A DNA stretch of 64,000 nt, taken from assembly GCF_034702125.1 (NCBI RefSeq), contig NC_085865.1, positions 25,906,067 to 25,970,066 of the forward strand. Reading direction: 5' to 3'. The notes below the pieces were generated by a model, which saw only the letters and a list, made by a program, of their open reading frames with translations, was not told the origin of the DNA and ran no database searches. The first letter of the stretch is position 1. The number at the start of each line of letters is the position of its first letter. This document shows positions 1-40,940 of the stretch, in pieces. The DNA is from Engraulis encrasicolus. Lineage: Eukaryota; Chordata; Actinopteri; Clupeiformes; Engraulidae. Made by a program: the position numbers and the translations under genes.

Positions 1-119
1 AGTTCTTCACTACACTGTCCTAATAATGAAGACGAAAAGCCCCCCAAAATATATAGATATGACGGGCTCAAAGGGCTGTAAACAGTCCTCGAGACATACA
101 GAAGGTTGCCGACCCCTGT
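1..119. mobile_element. hAT-like miniature element, end fragment
   Basis: The fragment ends in GGTTGCCGACCCCTG, whose reverse complement CAGGGGTCGGCAACC is a typical hAT/Charlie-type terminus. It shares the CCTCGAGACATA block with the element at 5740-6056. The left part is cut by the window edge. Confidence 0.5.
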
Positions 120-152
120 AATGTAAAACAACGAACAGAAGTCTTAGTCTCA

Positions 153-13792
<13,640 letters not shown>

Positions 13793-14640
13793 TTTGTGAC
13801 TGCTGGCGAGTTGTCTCCCTCCAAATATTCGTCTGGGTACACTCCAAAATCTTCAAAAGGGGACAAAATGGAACGAATTACAAGAGTTGGAATCAGACTT
13901 GTGAACTCACAGAATACTTCACTTTTACATCCATGGGTTGCAGAACAGTCGCGCGACTGAAGGACTCGTGTGTTTCGCAGAAGATAGAGGGAAGTTTCCC
14001 CTGTTCACAATGGTAGCAAAAACAAATCTATCTGATAAGAGCTTTCGCTCGTTGCTGTGAAGCGTTCAATTTACTTATCGCCAACTGCATTCCAACATTA
14101 AAGTAACAGCAACATCTTGGTTGTTAGTGCTGTGAAACAAAAACATCACACTGCAAAACAGTCAGTTTGTGATGACAGCTAATTAACGTTAGCTCAGCCG
14201 AACTGTTTGATGCCTAAGCAAACAACAAATAAGACTTGCGAGTACAGTCGGCTTAACTGTTAACTAAATCAATGTTGATTTCAAAAAGTGCAGGCTACTT
14301 TCCGGTCGTCTTTTTTTTTCTTAAATAAACGAATGTGCGGACATACCAAAAACTTTCACTGGAGGGATGTGCACAGCTGCTTTCACGGCAGGATGACTGC
14401 AGCCACTACGATGACATGTGTTGTTTCTGTCTAGCAAAACTTGTAATTGGCCCAGTATTCTCTCTCCTCCCCACCCTTGTCCTCCAGCCAACCCACCAGT
14501 ACGATAACGCCCGCCCCTCCCAACGTTATAACACCTCCTGTGTCAAATTGTTTATGTCAGAAGCTTGCTTCCTTTCTTTAAATTCATACTTACTTGGAAA
14601 TAATATGAATGGCGCTAAGTAACCTCTAAAGAAGATGAAT
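13793..14640 (-). promoter_or_regulatory. Probable gpt 5' UTR and promoter region
   Basis: This is the sequence immediately upstream of the gpt start codon on the minus strand, with no other gene. I cannot fix the transcription start or say whether a non-coding upstream exon exists. No clear TATA box at an obvious spacing. Confidence 0.3.
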
Positions 14641-14919
14641 AGTCTACGTTTGACTCACCTACCTGAACAAAATAACATGTTCATCTGTTAGTGATTGATA
14701 GCTAGCACAGTGTAATAGCTAAGTTAAAATTAAAAGAAAATCTTAACAAGACTTGGCCTAGGCCTACATGAAATTTGGAGATGACACACACCTGAAATTA
14801 ATCATCACCAAGGTTATTGGCTGACGATGATTGTTCATAATTAGGCCAACAGCTGACTTTGAAAATTATTCATTTCAGGTAGCCTCAGCATCTGCAGCCA
14901 TTGTAGAGCGCAGTATCTC

Positions 14920-14927
14920 TGACGTCA
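14920..14927. promoter_or_regulatory. Perfect CRE palindrome TGACGTCA
   Basis: The full CREB/ATF consensus TGACGTCA, followed by TCGCG, is about 1.1 kb upstream of the gpt start codon. An isolated 8-mer may be chance. Its relevance is inferred only from alanine aminotransferase being a gluconeogenesis-linked enzyme. Confidence 0.3.
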
Positions 14928-15273
14928 TCGCGTGTCTGTTTTTTTCTCCAGTGCTTTTTTTCCATAGCTTGGAGTTTGATGTGCCTTTGTTAATTACCTA
15001 TACAGTAGCAGCTATATTTTAATAGCAGTGAATGGCACCAGACCAATAGGCCTACATGGTGTTAAACACCACAATAAAACCAATACACCACAACAACATG
15101 CCCAAACAAATAGGCCTACACCACAACAACATCTTAAAGTGTAGGCCTAGCCAGTGACACAATGACGAAATGGGAAAAAAACACATATCACCTGCTGTGT
15201 GATTGAACAGACCATGCAACATTTTACTTTGACTAACAGCAATTGCGGGTCATCCAGCTGCTACAGGGTTATG

Positions 15274-15453
<180 letters not shown>

Positions 15454-16540
15454 ATTAGTTTGCGATTAGATTGTGAAGTGGCAGGCTATCACCTAATGGA
15501 ACAACTGTGTCTTGGTTTTGCCCAAGGCTACCCTCTCAGGATAGGAACTTCATTCATAAAGTCAAGTCTGCTACATTAAAGTATAGCCGTTGACCGTAGA
15601 CAACCAAAGTAATTATCTTGAAGAATATAGGCCAGTCTTTATTACTACCGTCATGCCCATTGTCAGATTATCATTTGGGAACAGTCTTTCCCTAAGCGTG
15701 CAAATGGGAGGCTCGGCAGGCCTAGTGGGTTAGTGAGTGTGCAGGAATATTGGGTTACAGCCGAGGCACACTTGCACAACTCCCTCCCCCCTCCCCCCAA
15801 CCCCTCGACTGAAGAGCCAAAAGACACCAGGCCCCACTGCTGTTTCAGGAAAACAGGTTTAAACTGGCCTCAACCTCATCATGCCAAACATTTCCTACGG
15901 TACTGCAGGAATGCAGATTTTTGTCACTTATGGGAACCCCTTGACATTAACCAAAAAGTGGTTGCTACGCTTAGCTTTATGCTAGAGAGGAACAGGGTCT
16001 ATATCTAAGGGGAATTGCAAGCAGGTGGTTGAGAGGAACTATGAATGAAGGAGGTTTCTAAATATAAATGTGGTGCTCTGAAACATATAGACTCAGGGTA
16101 GTGAGGTCTGGTTTCAAAACAACTTCAGTGTAGCCATTTTAGTTAGGCCTCAAATGATTAGTGTAGTGCACATTTTACGCAGAATGAATAATTCTGATAT
16201 AATTCTGATAGAAACCGACAGAACTGCCTGATCTGTCTGTTCTTGACATATGCGCTATGCCATATATGCGTATAACCAAAATGAGATTCCAATGTTCAGT
16301 GTTCAAATGTTATTCCACATAATTCTAACACAAGACAAAATGTTATCACTTTAATGAAATCTGATGAGTGCTTCTTTATTCACTTTCTTTTGAGATTTGA
16401 GTTCATTCATTGACAAAGTTAAGTACCCAGTGCACCCAGTGCAAAGTATAAGAAGACAAGGTGTTGAGCGCACTTCCTGATCTTTTTATCACTTTAATGA
16501 TAACATAAAATGGCAACAATATTTTATTATCCAATTATTA

Positions 16541-16712
16541 GAGACAAAGAAGCTCCCGCACACTGTTCACATTTGCAGAATTTTTACTTGCGACGTTTCG
16601 GGTCTGTGACATTCCTCAAGCAATTTACAATTGCTCGAGGAAGGTCACAGACAGAAACGTTGCAAGTAAAAACTCTGCAAATGTGAACAGTGTGCGGGAG
16701 CTTCTTTGTCTC
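16541..16712. repeat. 172-bp imperfect palindrome with hammerhead-like degenerate cores
   Basis: Arms from GAGACAAAGAAGCTCCCGCA and its inverse meet near 16627. Each arm contains a GAGGAA...CACAGAC...GAAACGT block followed by GCAAGTAAAAA. This recalls the CUGAUGA...GAAAC layout of the hammerhead hairpins at 2517 and 57182, but the CUGAUGA core is not intact. Probably a retroelement-derived repeat. Confidence 0.6.
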
Positions 16713-16990
16713 TATACGTTGGTGACCCAGTGGATCCACTCCTACGCACCTGGCAAAAGGAGGTGTGCAAGAATCCTAAAAATAGTAGGCTATTACCCAA
16801 TTATTAAAAGGTGTATCGGCACATGAAGATAATTATTTAAATGCAATTTACTCTGAACTGCTTGTGGATTCATTTGGAGTAGTGTGAAGTGAGAGGAGTA
16901 TGCAGGTCAGGACCTGGGTGCATTTCAAGTGTTTACTGGGTGTGTCCTTGCCTCGAGCTGTCTCACACTCAGATCAGTTCAAAGCTCTAT

Positions 16991-17165
16991 TGGCCTTGCC
17001 GTTGCTCAGGCGGTAGGGCACTGCACTGCTACGCCGGGGAGGGACCCAGATTCGATCCCCGACCCGAGGTCATTTCCCGATCCTCCCCAGTCTCTCTCTG
17101 GCACTCGATTCCTGACCCACTCTTCACTATCCTGTCTGGAAAAGGGTGATTTAAAAAACAAAACT
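16991..17165 (+). mobile_element. tRNA-derived SINE, copy 2
   Basis: GGCCTTGCCGTTGCTCAGGC opens the tRNA-like head. B-box-like AGATTCGATCC is at 17048-17058, followed by CATTTCCCGATCCTCCCC and an A-rich tail. Diverged from copy 1. Confidence 0.7.
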
Positions 17166-20100
17166 CTATTATAGTAGCTGCATTTCAGTGTTATTACACC
17201 ACCATCACCACCAGTCTTTTCCTTTAGTTCTTTTGTTATTTGGTTCTCTCAATCTAGGACCAGGAGAAATGGTCTGTCTTCTGTGCTGTGTGACTGTGAG
17301 AGCTTGCCTCTTGATTTCCTAACCTGTTATTTAAATCTGGCCAAGGTACATACAGTACAGCACATGGGGAAAAGACCTTTTGGCATGCGTGCATGACAGC
17401 GTGCGATGACGACCTGGAATTGACGTGAACTTTTTCATTCACTGACCACCAGTCAGTGGAACTAGAAGTAGAAGTACAATTATGAATGTAATTACAAAAC
17501 TAGTAATAAAATATCACATAGTTGCCACTATGTAATATACTGCTAGAGTTGTGATTACATCCGTAACTGTACTTCCACTTTATGCATCTCTGCTGGCCAC
17601 TGTGGGCAGTGGTCTGCCCTGAGTCACCAGTTATTCAGCCTTTCTACTAACAAAAGGGGGAAAACAACAAAATAAAGGTCACACTGATATGGCATACTCT
17701 AATACATTACCTACCAAAGTAGCCAGTGAAATGGAAATTCTAATAGCCACAGCAAAAGTTTTTCCAACATTTGGCCTGTTGGCCAGTGACGATGTCAAGC
17801 CTGGATGACGTAATGCAGGACGTAAGGCAGACAAGGCGCAAGAGGTCTGGGGATATTGTGAAGCTGGGCAGTCGGCGTCTTGAGGAAAGACACGAGGGAG
17901 AGAGATACCTGATCTGTGCCCAAGTATGGGGGGCGCGGGTCACAGCATGTGATGTGCTTTACACTGACCTTTCTCAAGTCTGCTTCTTACGCACTACAGG
18001 CCTGCCATTAAGTCTAGCCCAAAGACTCGTGACTTGATGACGATAGCATAGCCTGCATAGGCCTATACCCATTGCATATGTCTTAATGTTTATGTAGTTG
18101 TGTACAATATGTTTGATCCATCCTGCATTGTCTATATTAACTGCATTACTGGTACAGGCAGCAAGACAACTGAATTAATCCTGAAGGAAATTAAGGTATC
18201 CACTCAACTATGTACAACATTTCTGAAAATCAAAGCACATATTTTGTGATGATGAACAGCTACTGTCCGCAACTGTGTCACGTTTTCTGTTTAGGCACTT
18301 TGCACAAGCAATGTGGATGACTGGCCTCTCATTGCCAGCAGTCCAGAGAGGTGACACAGAATTTCACCGGGGGACAAAGGCCGTTCTGGCGGAGCACCTA
18401 AAAATAACAAAAGGGTTTAATGTCTAGCTTTTCACATTAAGTGCGCTGATTTAACAAATTAAAAACCTTGTTACAGAACATTGGAACGTCAGGGAGAGAG
18501 ACTTCTTTTTGTGTTTAGGATTGTTGTTTTTTTTGGGTTGACTTCAAATTACCATGACAAAATGGCAAAATGATTTATTATACAGCACTTCCCATAGTTA
18601 TCCACTAGGGAGCAATGTTTAACCTTTACTTCAAGTGTTGCATGATGATTACAAAGATTAATAAATGGATAAAATGTGAATTATTATCTATACTCTCATT
18701 GCAGTTTGGTTTTGTTGTTTTTAAAGTGTTTTGAGAACACTCCACAAATTCCATCCATAAACGCAAACTCAGAAATTCTGTTTTGGATTGAACGGGGCAA
18801 ACAATTGCAGGTATATTTTGGAAAATAACAATTATTGGCATGTTTACAGTTAAACTGATGGTCACTGATGACCACTAATCTACCTGTGCTAACTGCCACC
18901 TGCATGAATCAATGATTTCACCAAACTAAGAAGAGGGAAATACTGTACCAAAAACATTACAAAAGAAATACTTTTTTGCTTCTAGACACACACTTGAATT
19001 CTTTTCTTTTCTCAAACCTTTATTGTGTTCACGTACAGTAGGTCACTGTGGTAGGCATGTAGAAAGGTTGCCGCTTGACTCATTACTTCCATTTTGTGAT
19101 CTAATTCAAAGTGTTCCATATGCCACTTGATACCGTAAGTAATTAACATTTTAAGCATATTTTCTGGAAAATAATTTTCATGTTTCTAAATTGAACTGGT
19201 TTATGTTTTCTTATGGCCACTGCTTCCATGGACAATGCTTTACTGAAGAGATGTTCTTGACAATTAATGTCTATAATTATAGCAAATTAAAACAAAGAGG
19301 GTTCTTTTTTACATATGGTATCAGTACATCCAAGTGAAATATACGTTTGGTCTATGAATACATTAGGAATGCTACACCAACTATATCGTTGAGTCACTTT
19401 TCAAAGCCACTCCCTTGGCAGACACAACACAATGTGCCCATAACAACAATGTCGGGACAACCATAACAACATAACAATAATGTTGGTACTTACAACCAAC
19501 AAATGATTCTACAGCCATGTCAGTGCACTATACCATCCCAGTATGGAGTTTTCACAAAATAATAATATAAGATGAAACCCGAGACTTGATATTGCCACCT
19601 GCTGAAAGACACCGAAAATCACAGTTAACAGACACAAGCCCTACTGTATGCACTGACACCATGGGCTGAGTATGTCAAGCATATGGCAAAACAAAGTCAC
19701 ATGATTCAGGTTTAGACTGGAGCCAAGCCACAGCCTGTTCTGTTACATTGTGTTGTGTTCAGTTTCACCTCTAAATAAATTAAATAAATAAATCATAAAG
19801 TTTTTAAATCACAATCAGGCATGTTTCTCATTTTTAGGAAAAAAAATCAATATTGTCAACAATTTTACCAAATCAATTCACCAGTTGTACACATAAAAGT
19901 CATAACCAAAAATTTGAAATAGTCTAGACATACATAATCATTATTTTAACATGAGTTAACCCTTAATCCTGGAAAAAACACCTTTTACAAATAAGTACAA
20001 AAATTCTTCATATCTTTTTTTGAGTCAATGCTTCATCCTATAATTTTTACATCATTGGAATTCATTCAATTATCACAACTATACCATGATTTACAAATGG

Positions 20101-21157
20101 ACCCCTTGTCTTTCCCACAAGTGCACAAGCAAAACTAAACACAGAAACCAATTTTTCCAGTTCAGTCTGACACAGTTGGTTGTTGTAGAGCCACACATTA
20201 AAAAATACATTACTCCAAAACACATGTTCATCAATTACTGCAAGACCGGTTTCTTCAATTCTAACACAGTAACGTGCAAAATTTGCAGATAATTTTCTGT
20301 GGAGGGTGTCAGCTAACATTTTTTTTTACATTTCCTTTTCAGGTGGAGTGTATTACTTGCTCAGTTTAACTGAACGAATCCGTAAACTCTTGCTCGAGGC
20401 CTTAGTTTTGGTCCACTTTTGTACACGAGGTTCTACGGAAGTTACAGTTGGTGCAATTTAACAGTGCATGAAAAGGTTAGTTAGTCCCTACTGACCCATG
20501 CTAAGCGGGTGAGGGTTTGGAATGCTGGCTATCAGTCATTTAAGGTGTAATCTGGTGAAAATATGTTAAGGCTTCAGTGAGGTTATTTTTTTAAGAACAC
20601 AATCGCCCAAATAAAATAAATCTAACAAAGAACACAATTGAAATGGCATGACTAAGGGTGAAAAAGCATCACCCTTTTTTCCATTATTCCCGACATCTGA
20701 AGTGCAAGTATAGGCCCTCCGTAGTGCACTTGCCTTATGCAATCTCTGAAAGGCATCTTCATTTTGTTACTAAACACTACAAGTGTCCCTTAGATTCTGA
20801 GTTTCATATGCCCATGTCACCCAAGGCATCATGGGTAGTGACTACACAGCACTGCACCAGGGTTATTTTGAGCATGCAACAGAGCGCTGTGAATGTGAAG
20901 TGTGCAGTGTATGCATTTGTCCCATTTCTTGTCTCTATTAAGCTTATCTCCATTACAAACTTGACTTCAGAACATTTCATGTGAGCCAATGCATACTGTA
21001 TTGTCTGTAAATGCCATGTAACACCACATGTGTGTGGGTATCTCAGGGACCATATCCCCGGTAAGGCTCATCTCCTTCACCAGACTGACTTCAAAACACT
21101 TCATGTAAGTTCGTGCTGTAAATGCCATGTAAATCCGCATGAATGTAAGTCTGTCCC

Positions 21158-34227
<13,070 letters not shown>

Positions 34228-35764
34228 CTACAGGTTGAGGTTAAGATGAAGTGAAGAGCTGGGTGGATCTTCTGAACATCCCAATGGTGGCACCAGCCCA
34301 AGGTCTCTTTTAATCAGAAGCTTTAGAGACCTTTAGCTGCTGATGCCAAAACCATGGGTGTAATCCAAGAAAACAGTCCTCAAGATCAATTTAAACCACC
34401 ATCATTCTGACAGTGACAGGATGGGGGGGGTGCTTTAGAGTTTCACAAAAAAAACAGGAGAAGGGTAAAGGATTCAAAATTGTCCTGTATGGCTGTAGTA
34501 AAAAAATGGCTGACGTAGGCTCCTCAATCCCCTACATGCCGATACGCGATAGAATGGAGTTCCCACTCCTCATTTCCAATACTAAATATTCCATATTGCG
34601 ACACCATACTAGGTGCCACTGAAGTACAAAACTTAAATCCATGGGTCGGTTTTGTTCAAATTAGTACAAAAGAGGTAAGGCATGGTTATGGTGGAAACGG
34701 CTACTAATCCATCTTCAGACTTTAAATCCATCCTGGATTGGTCAAGAGCATTTCATTTGCCACTCTCTGAGTAACACACTTTTCAATACACCGTTTTCCA
34801 AAAACATCCAGGAAAAAATAGGTCATTTCTCCACCTCTCACTTGCGCAGTGAAGAAAAATCATACTGAGGAGGTCTGTAGGTCTTTGCACGCCAGTGCAA
34901 AATCCAGAGCACACAATCAAATGATGGTATTCCACAAAAGTAATGGGTATTTCATCCATAAAAACTAGTGTCTTTCTCAATGCATCCTGAACTGAAGGGG
35001 AAGCAGGAAGTGATGATGGAGGGCTGTGTCCAAGACACGACAGGACGTGGTGGCGGCTGTAATGCTTCAATGAGTTGTTCATTTAAACCCAGGACACAGG
35101 ACATGTGTGGAGGTCGTAAACGGCAGCATCAGGGTTCAGCTTCAAGTCATGGCCCTCCTGATAGCAGCACATGGCCAGCAACTCTGACAGAGAGAGAGAG
35201 ACAGAGAGAATGGTTAACTTCAGTAAAATGGATAACATCTAAGCAAAGGCCAAATAAAGGCAAAAACCGGGTCTGCACCACATCTAGGCCTACGAGCCAG
35301 AACTTTTATTTTGTTACACACGCCTGCGTGCGCACATAACACTGTGGTGTGCATATCGTGTTACAAAGGCCATGCAGGTAATTCTGTTGAGAGAGAGAGA
35401 GACAAAGAGTGAGATGAGAAGGTTTTACAACTGTTGTAAACACCAGGCATACAGTGTACACTGCATCGGTCTTATCATTTCACATCTATGGGTTTGCTTG
35501 CGCTCTCTGTTTCTCTCTCTACCTCTCCCTCTCTCTCTCTCTGCACTCTGTCACTGTCTTCGCTTTCCCTCTATCTCTAGTTGGGGGTAATAGGAGAAGA
35601 GGGCCGCCTTTCATTAATGATTGACTTCTCAAGCAGCAACTCTGCTCCCCTGCATGTTTAGCAATGAGGCAATGTACGGACGTGTGTGCGTGTTTGTGTG
35701 TGTGTAGGGAGGACATTCCGTAACTCACCGTACTGCCTCACCCCTGGCACAAACTCCAACACTG

Positions 35765-35780
35765 CCCCCCCCCCCCCCCC
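35765..35780. repeat. Poly-C tract of 16
   Basis: A homopolymer of 16 C, a likely assembly or length-polymorphism spot. Confidence 0.9.
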
Positions 35781-35974
35781 TTATGAGGGAGGAGTACCCC
35801 CACCACCTGCCTTCTCTCCAACCCTCTCTCCTCCAACACACTCCACTCCGTTCTGCTTCCCTCTATCAGGACTTCTCACGCGAGCCTCTCTCTCTCTTTA
35901 TCTATCCCTTTTCTGTCCTAATAGGCACTGTTTCTCTCTCTCTCTCTCTATATATATACATTTTTTGTCCAAAT

Positions 35975-35975
<1 letters not shown>

Positions 35976-36063
<88 letters not shown>
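35976..36063. repeat. (TC)n microsatellite
   Basis: About 88 bp of CT repeats with one TATA interruption, preceded by other CT-rich stretches from 35500. Confidence 0.95.
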
Positions 36064-36065
<2 letters not shown>

Positions 36066-39000
36066 TCATTATTCAGCAGGCCCAGAGAGAGGGAGCCGAG
36101 GGAAGGTCAACCAGACGACTGTACGCCAAAGCATATCTCTAACACACAGCAAAGCCGCTCAACGCTCCGCTCGGGCGCATGCGTGTGTCACACACGTGCC
36201 GTTTTACGTTGCAAAGTAAGCACTCATTTACATTACATCTGACCCACAGATCAGATGGCGGCGGGGGGAGGTTGTGGGAGAGGGTCTGTGTAGTGTACTA
36301 CTAGTGTTGAAGCGTGTGTGGACCCACACTCACAGAGGAGTGGGGAGTGTGTGTAAATATTCCAGCATTCAATCGGTCTCGGACAGGACGAAGCTCCAAA
36401 TACCTCTGCAGCGAGGGGCTATCACTCGAGGATTGTTGGGTATGGTGGTTCAACACTGAAACCATGGCACCAGAGATCGCCAGAGACCATTTCCCTGGTT
36501 TTTGGTTACACAAGACCCGAGCCCACGGCTCTGGTGGCCGCCCGCGCTGTGCTGTGCTTATTCAAGCATTGCCAAAGACCAGCTTTTCGGCGTCTGCCTG
36601 CCTGGTTCGTCCAGCTACAATGATGTCAAGATCACTAACCTATATTTAGGACAAAAAATTCTGTGGCAGCGAGTGCCGCCTACAATGTAAGGATTTCCTT
36701 AGTCTGAGTATGAATAATGTGCTGTCCTTTACAGTGCTGTAAAAAGGCATCTTCAAACACACACTTGTGTTAACAGCGCCCACCTAAATACAAAAGCAAA
36801 AAAGTCAAAAGTTTAAAAGTTAGTCCTAACACCAACTTGTGACTGGGCTAAAAAGTTAGTTTTACACCAGCTCATGACTAGGCCATCACAAGAACACTCA
36901 CCACACATGTCAATAATCCATTTTGCAGTTGGGTGTATCCAATAATCTCTAGCGTGGCAGAAGGTAATTCCTCTCAGACTGGAATGCTACTGGAGGGCTA
37001 CAGACAAAAGGCCGCAGGAACCCAACCTATACATCACATTACAACACTGCATTACCCGGCAAACATTAAACACACTTGCATACCACCTCATGATTTAGGA
37101 CTGGGCTGGGCAGGCAAGCAGGCAGGCAGAGAGGCAAGCAGGCAGGGAGGGCCCTGCATGACCTGAGCTTTGGTAAGAAATATTCAGCACGTGCTTGGCT
37201 ATGGCAACTCCCCCTCACCAATGCCTTTCCACCACAGTGAACCAGGAAGAAAAGAGGCCATTATGCAGAGGCTGGCTAAGCAGATTGGGAACGCAAAAGG
37301 AGGGCGAAGAGGAAAAGGAGGAGGAGGAGGTGGAGGTGGAGGTGGAGGAGCACGGCATGATGGGAAGGAGGGGTGGTAACAGAGAAATTTTACCAAATTC
37401 ATCCAAAAAAATGTCTTGGTAAGAGCAAGGGAGAAGTGGGGCGAAATCACAGAACAAGACAGAGGGGAGTTAAAGAGAAAGAAAGTTGCAGATTGGACAG
37501 GAATGTAATGTAATGTGTCCAGCTGGGGTGCCTAGACAAGACAGCTCACAGACAAGCTCTTTTAAGGGCATAAATAGTTTGCAGCTACAAAACAGCACTA
37601 AAGTCCAAAGCACCTCTGGTTACTTGGTTACACAAGTTTTATTTTGCTGACTTTATTAGCATTCTTTGGACTCGACTGAGGTGCTGTTCACACGTATCCG
37701 GAACATTTTAAATATGGATATTTTATCCTGTTTAGGTGTAAATGCAACAGGTGGATAAAAATAATAACTGCATTGGAAAACGTGTGTTTTAGCCTCCTAA
37801 ATGGGACATTTTTAAAACCAGATTTTTGATACACTGATTTTAAAACTCTGTTAACATGTAAATGGACGGCCAAAACCAATGCGTTTTCCATATATGTGTA
37901 AATTTCTTCTGAAAGTTGCCAAACTAGTCCTGAATGACCTGAATGTTCCGCCTCATTATACTCTGATTGTGTTTGTTTAGCATGCTCAGTGCCAGGCAGG
38001 CGCAGCCTAATAAAACCTCTTTTCCTTGTTCCTTGGCTTCATATTCAACAGACATCCACACGCCACCGGGTCACCAATGAATGGGGCTAATGATTAAGAG
38101 GAAACTATGAAGAGGGCACTTTGCATTTTTAGCTCTAATTTGTTTGTTTGGGGGGTGGGAAGTAAGGGGTGTGGATAGGAAAGAACATCCAAAAGAAAAT
38201 CTGTATGGTGTGTGTATCCATGCAGTACTAATAAACACCGGCTTATGACTTCACTTCCTCTTCCTGACTCAACTTAAGACAGATGAGCATCATGGGGAGA
38301 CTAAGCTTATAATCCATCCTCTTCTGAAAGTTTGAGTGGCTTAAATTGGCCAATATTTTGCCAGGCAACATCCCTTCCCATCCCACACTCACACGCATAA
38401 GCACACACCAAACACACACCACGCACACCACACACACACACACACAAGCACAAGCACACACACAAGCACACACACAATCATTCCCTATCTCCCTTCCTCT
38501 CCCACTCTCCCTGCCTGTAATAATGTCCTTCCTAACTGCCACAGATGTCTAACCCCAGTCTGCAGGTGGGTCTCTCTCTACAGCAAGGTCACCGCCTCCT
38601 GTCTGTCCACCATGGCCCCATGGCCACCATGCTCACTGCCATCCATGCAGCCAGGCATAGGAACCCATGTTTGCGTCTGAACAACACAGCACGGCAACAA
38701 GCAACAGGCAACAGGCAACAGGCACGGGCCCATATCAATCTGTCCTCATGATGACACACAACAACATAAATCCTGATAAGGCCGTGTGTGTACTGTGGCC
38801 GCCCGCCCGCCCGCCTGGGAAGGAAACAGCGTGACAGTGGCGCCTGCAGAGCGAAGCAGAGCTGAGCTGAGCTGAGCTGAGAGTGAGTTTTGACCCCTCA
38901 CGTGCATCCACGCCCTTCCTTACTCACAGTACAGTACGGTAGTACTCAGTGACAGAAAGTGTCAAGACAACAAAATGATGCACTTCTCTAAATAGTACTT

Positions 39001-39113
39001 AGTTTATGCCTTTTTTTGTCTGTTTATGTCTCTGAATCCTAACACTCAGCCACAGAAAGTAAAAGGAAAGACAAAAATATACTCTTCTCAAAATCAAAAC
39101 ACCACATTTTATG

Positions 39114-39249
<136 letters not shown>

Positions 39250-39552
39250 AGGTGTTCAGTAGCCAATAAGATGAGCCAATTCTGAATATAATGCAATGCT
39301 TGGGAGCCCCACATGAGCCTACGTTCACACAGATGTCTAAACAGGATGTGATAAGCCCTTCGCAGTATCATTTGGGTTACATTATAATCACACAGGCCCA
39401 GACAAGGCAGGACTACAAAAGAGGCTGCCATTCATTTTCAGAGTGAGCCAGCTGAGCAATGCCTTGCCTGTCATGTGCAGTCGAGACCAGTTTTATAGTT
39501 TCTCATTACAATGAAATTCAAAGCTGATGCCCAATGCCAACCAACTAAGTTG

Positions 39553-39804
39553 GAGAGCGTGTCTATGTTCCCACAGCAAATTGGTCCCACAGCCCATTGA
39601 TCACACATCACTAAGATTTTTAACATAATTTTTAGGCCTATTGGTTCTCTTAGTTTACTTGGAAATGTGGGAATATGCAGTTGGAGAGCATAGGGCTTAT
39701 ATTTGAATAATTTCTTAAAACTGTGGGAACATGGAGCAGCAGGAATAAGCTGGGACCACTTGGGCTGTGGGACCAATGGGCTGTGGGAACATAGAGCTGA
39801 CCCC
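39553..39804. mobile_element. Miniature element with 9-bp target duplication (Mutator-like candidate)
   Basis: Inverted ends share CTATGTTCCCACAG; the outer end is GGGGTCAGCTCTATG on the right. CCCACAGCCCATTG motifs repeat inside. It is flanked by 9-bp direct repeats ACTAAGTTG (39544-39552 and 39805-39813). Class assigned from the 9-bp duplication only. Confidence 0.6.
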
Positions 39805-40629
39805 ACTAAGTTGCTAACTGACTAGCAACTGAGCTGTATGAAAAATCCTGGAAAGATCCTAGTACCAGTAGTCTGAAAAGCCACTTCTACAAGTGTCATT
39901 CCAAGGTCTGTAAAGTTCGACCTCCAGGTGAAGCATCAAGCCACATCGACTTTGTGTACTACTGTAGTGGCTGCATTGAAATGAAATCAAGCGCAGACAA
40001 CTAGGTGGTCCCAGCCTGGATAGCATAGCAATAGTCTGACCTCCAAGAAAATCATCTAGCGGCTAGATTCTAGCCTAACGTTACAAACATGTCTGAAATG
40101 TTTGTCAAGGAGAGGGAGAGAGAGAGAGAAAAAACTCACAAGCAGAAGAGACTTGCCACTGTTCTTGTTTAGCTTACTTTTAGGCCGTAGCAGCAGTCTC
40201 GACGCAAGAGATGATGAGGTTGTTATCTTTCATTCATAAATAAATCCAGACTACAGACTTCCTAAAGAAAAGGTTTCCAGTTAGACTTATGTCAAGCTGC
40301 GCTGCTCCTCCTTAAGTTGAGTACACAGCAGGTGTTCTGAACGAATGAGAAATCAAATGACAAATTCACCCGTGCCGTGAATTTTCGGGACGTTATTCTC
40401 GATCAGTTACTTGCATCTCTACTGCGTTCAGTCAGACTAATGAGATTTCGGGCTAATAGTCTGAAAGACCAATGACATGGAAACTACCATGTGAACGTGA
40501 CAGAAAAACAGCAGCAGCGTTGGCATGGTTTCAGAGGGGTGATTTGAAAGAGTTCATCGCCGGGTTGCCCGTTCTGTTCTCGACACTTCTCATTGTCCAG
40601 ATCCAGTCACATCATCAGCATCTGTGGAG

Positions 40630-40630
<1 letters not shown>

Positions 40631-40719
<89 letters not shown>
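40631..40719. repeat. (TG)n microsatellite
   Basis: About 89 bp of TG repeats, 90 bp before another TG tract. Confidence 0.97.
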
Positions 40720-40721
<2 letters not shown>

Positions 40722-40804
40722 TTATTTACTGAGAGGTTATTGTCAGTGATGGGTTTGATCTGGGCATAGAAGCATTCTTTAGTTGTGTAAAATGGAAAAC
40801 AATG

Positions 40805-40940
<136 letters not shown>

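Noticed and set aside
20062..20984. Several short open frames on both strands just below ppp1r16a
   Set aside because: Low-complexity, AT-rich, no family resemblance; position fits the ppp1r16a 3' UTR.
37700..37920. AT-rich stretch with GTGTAAATG and TTTTAAAACC echoes as a possible miniature transposon
   Set aside because: I could not find convincing inverted ends or target duplications.
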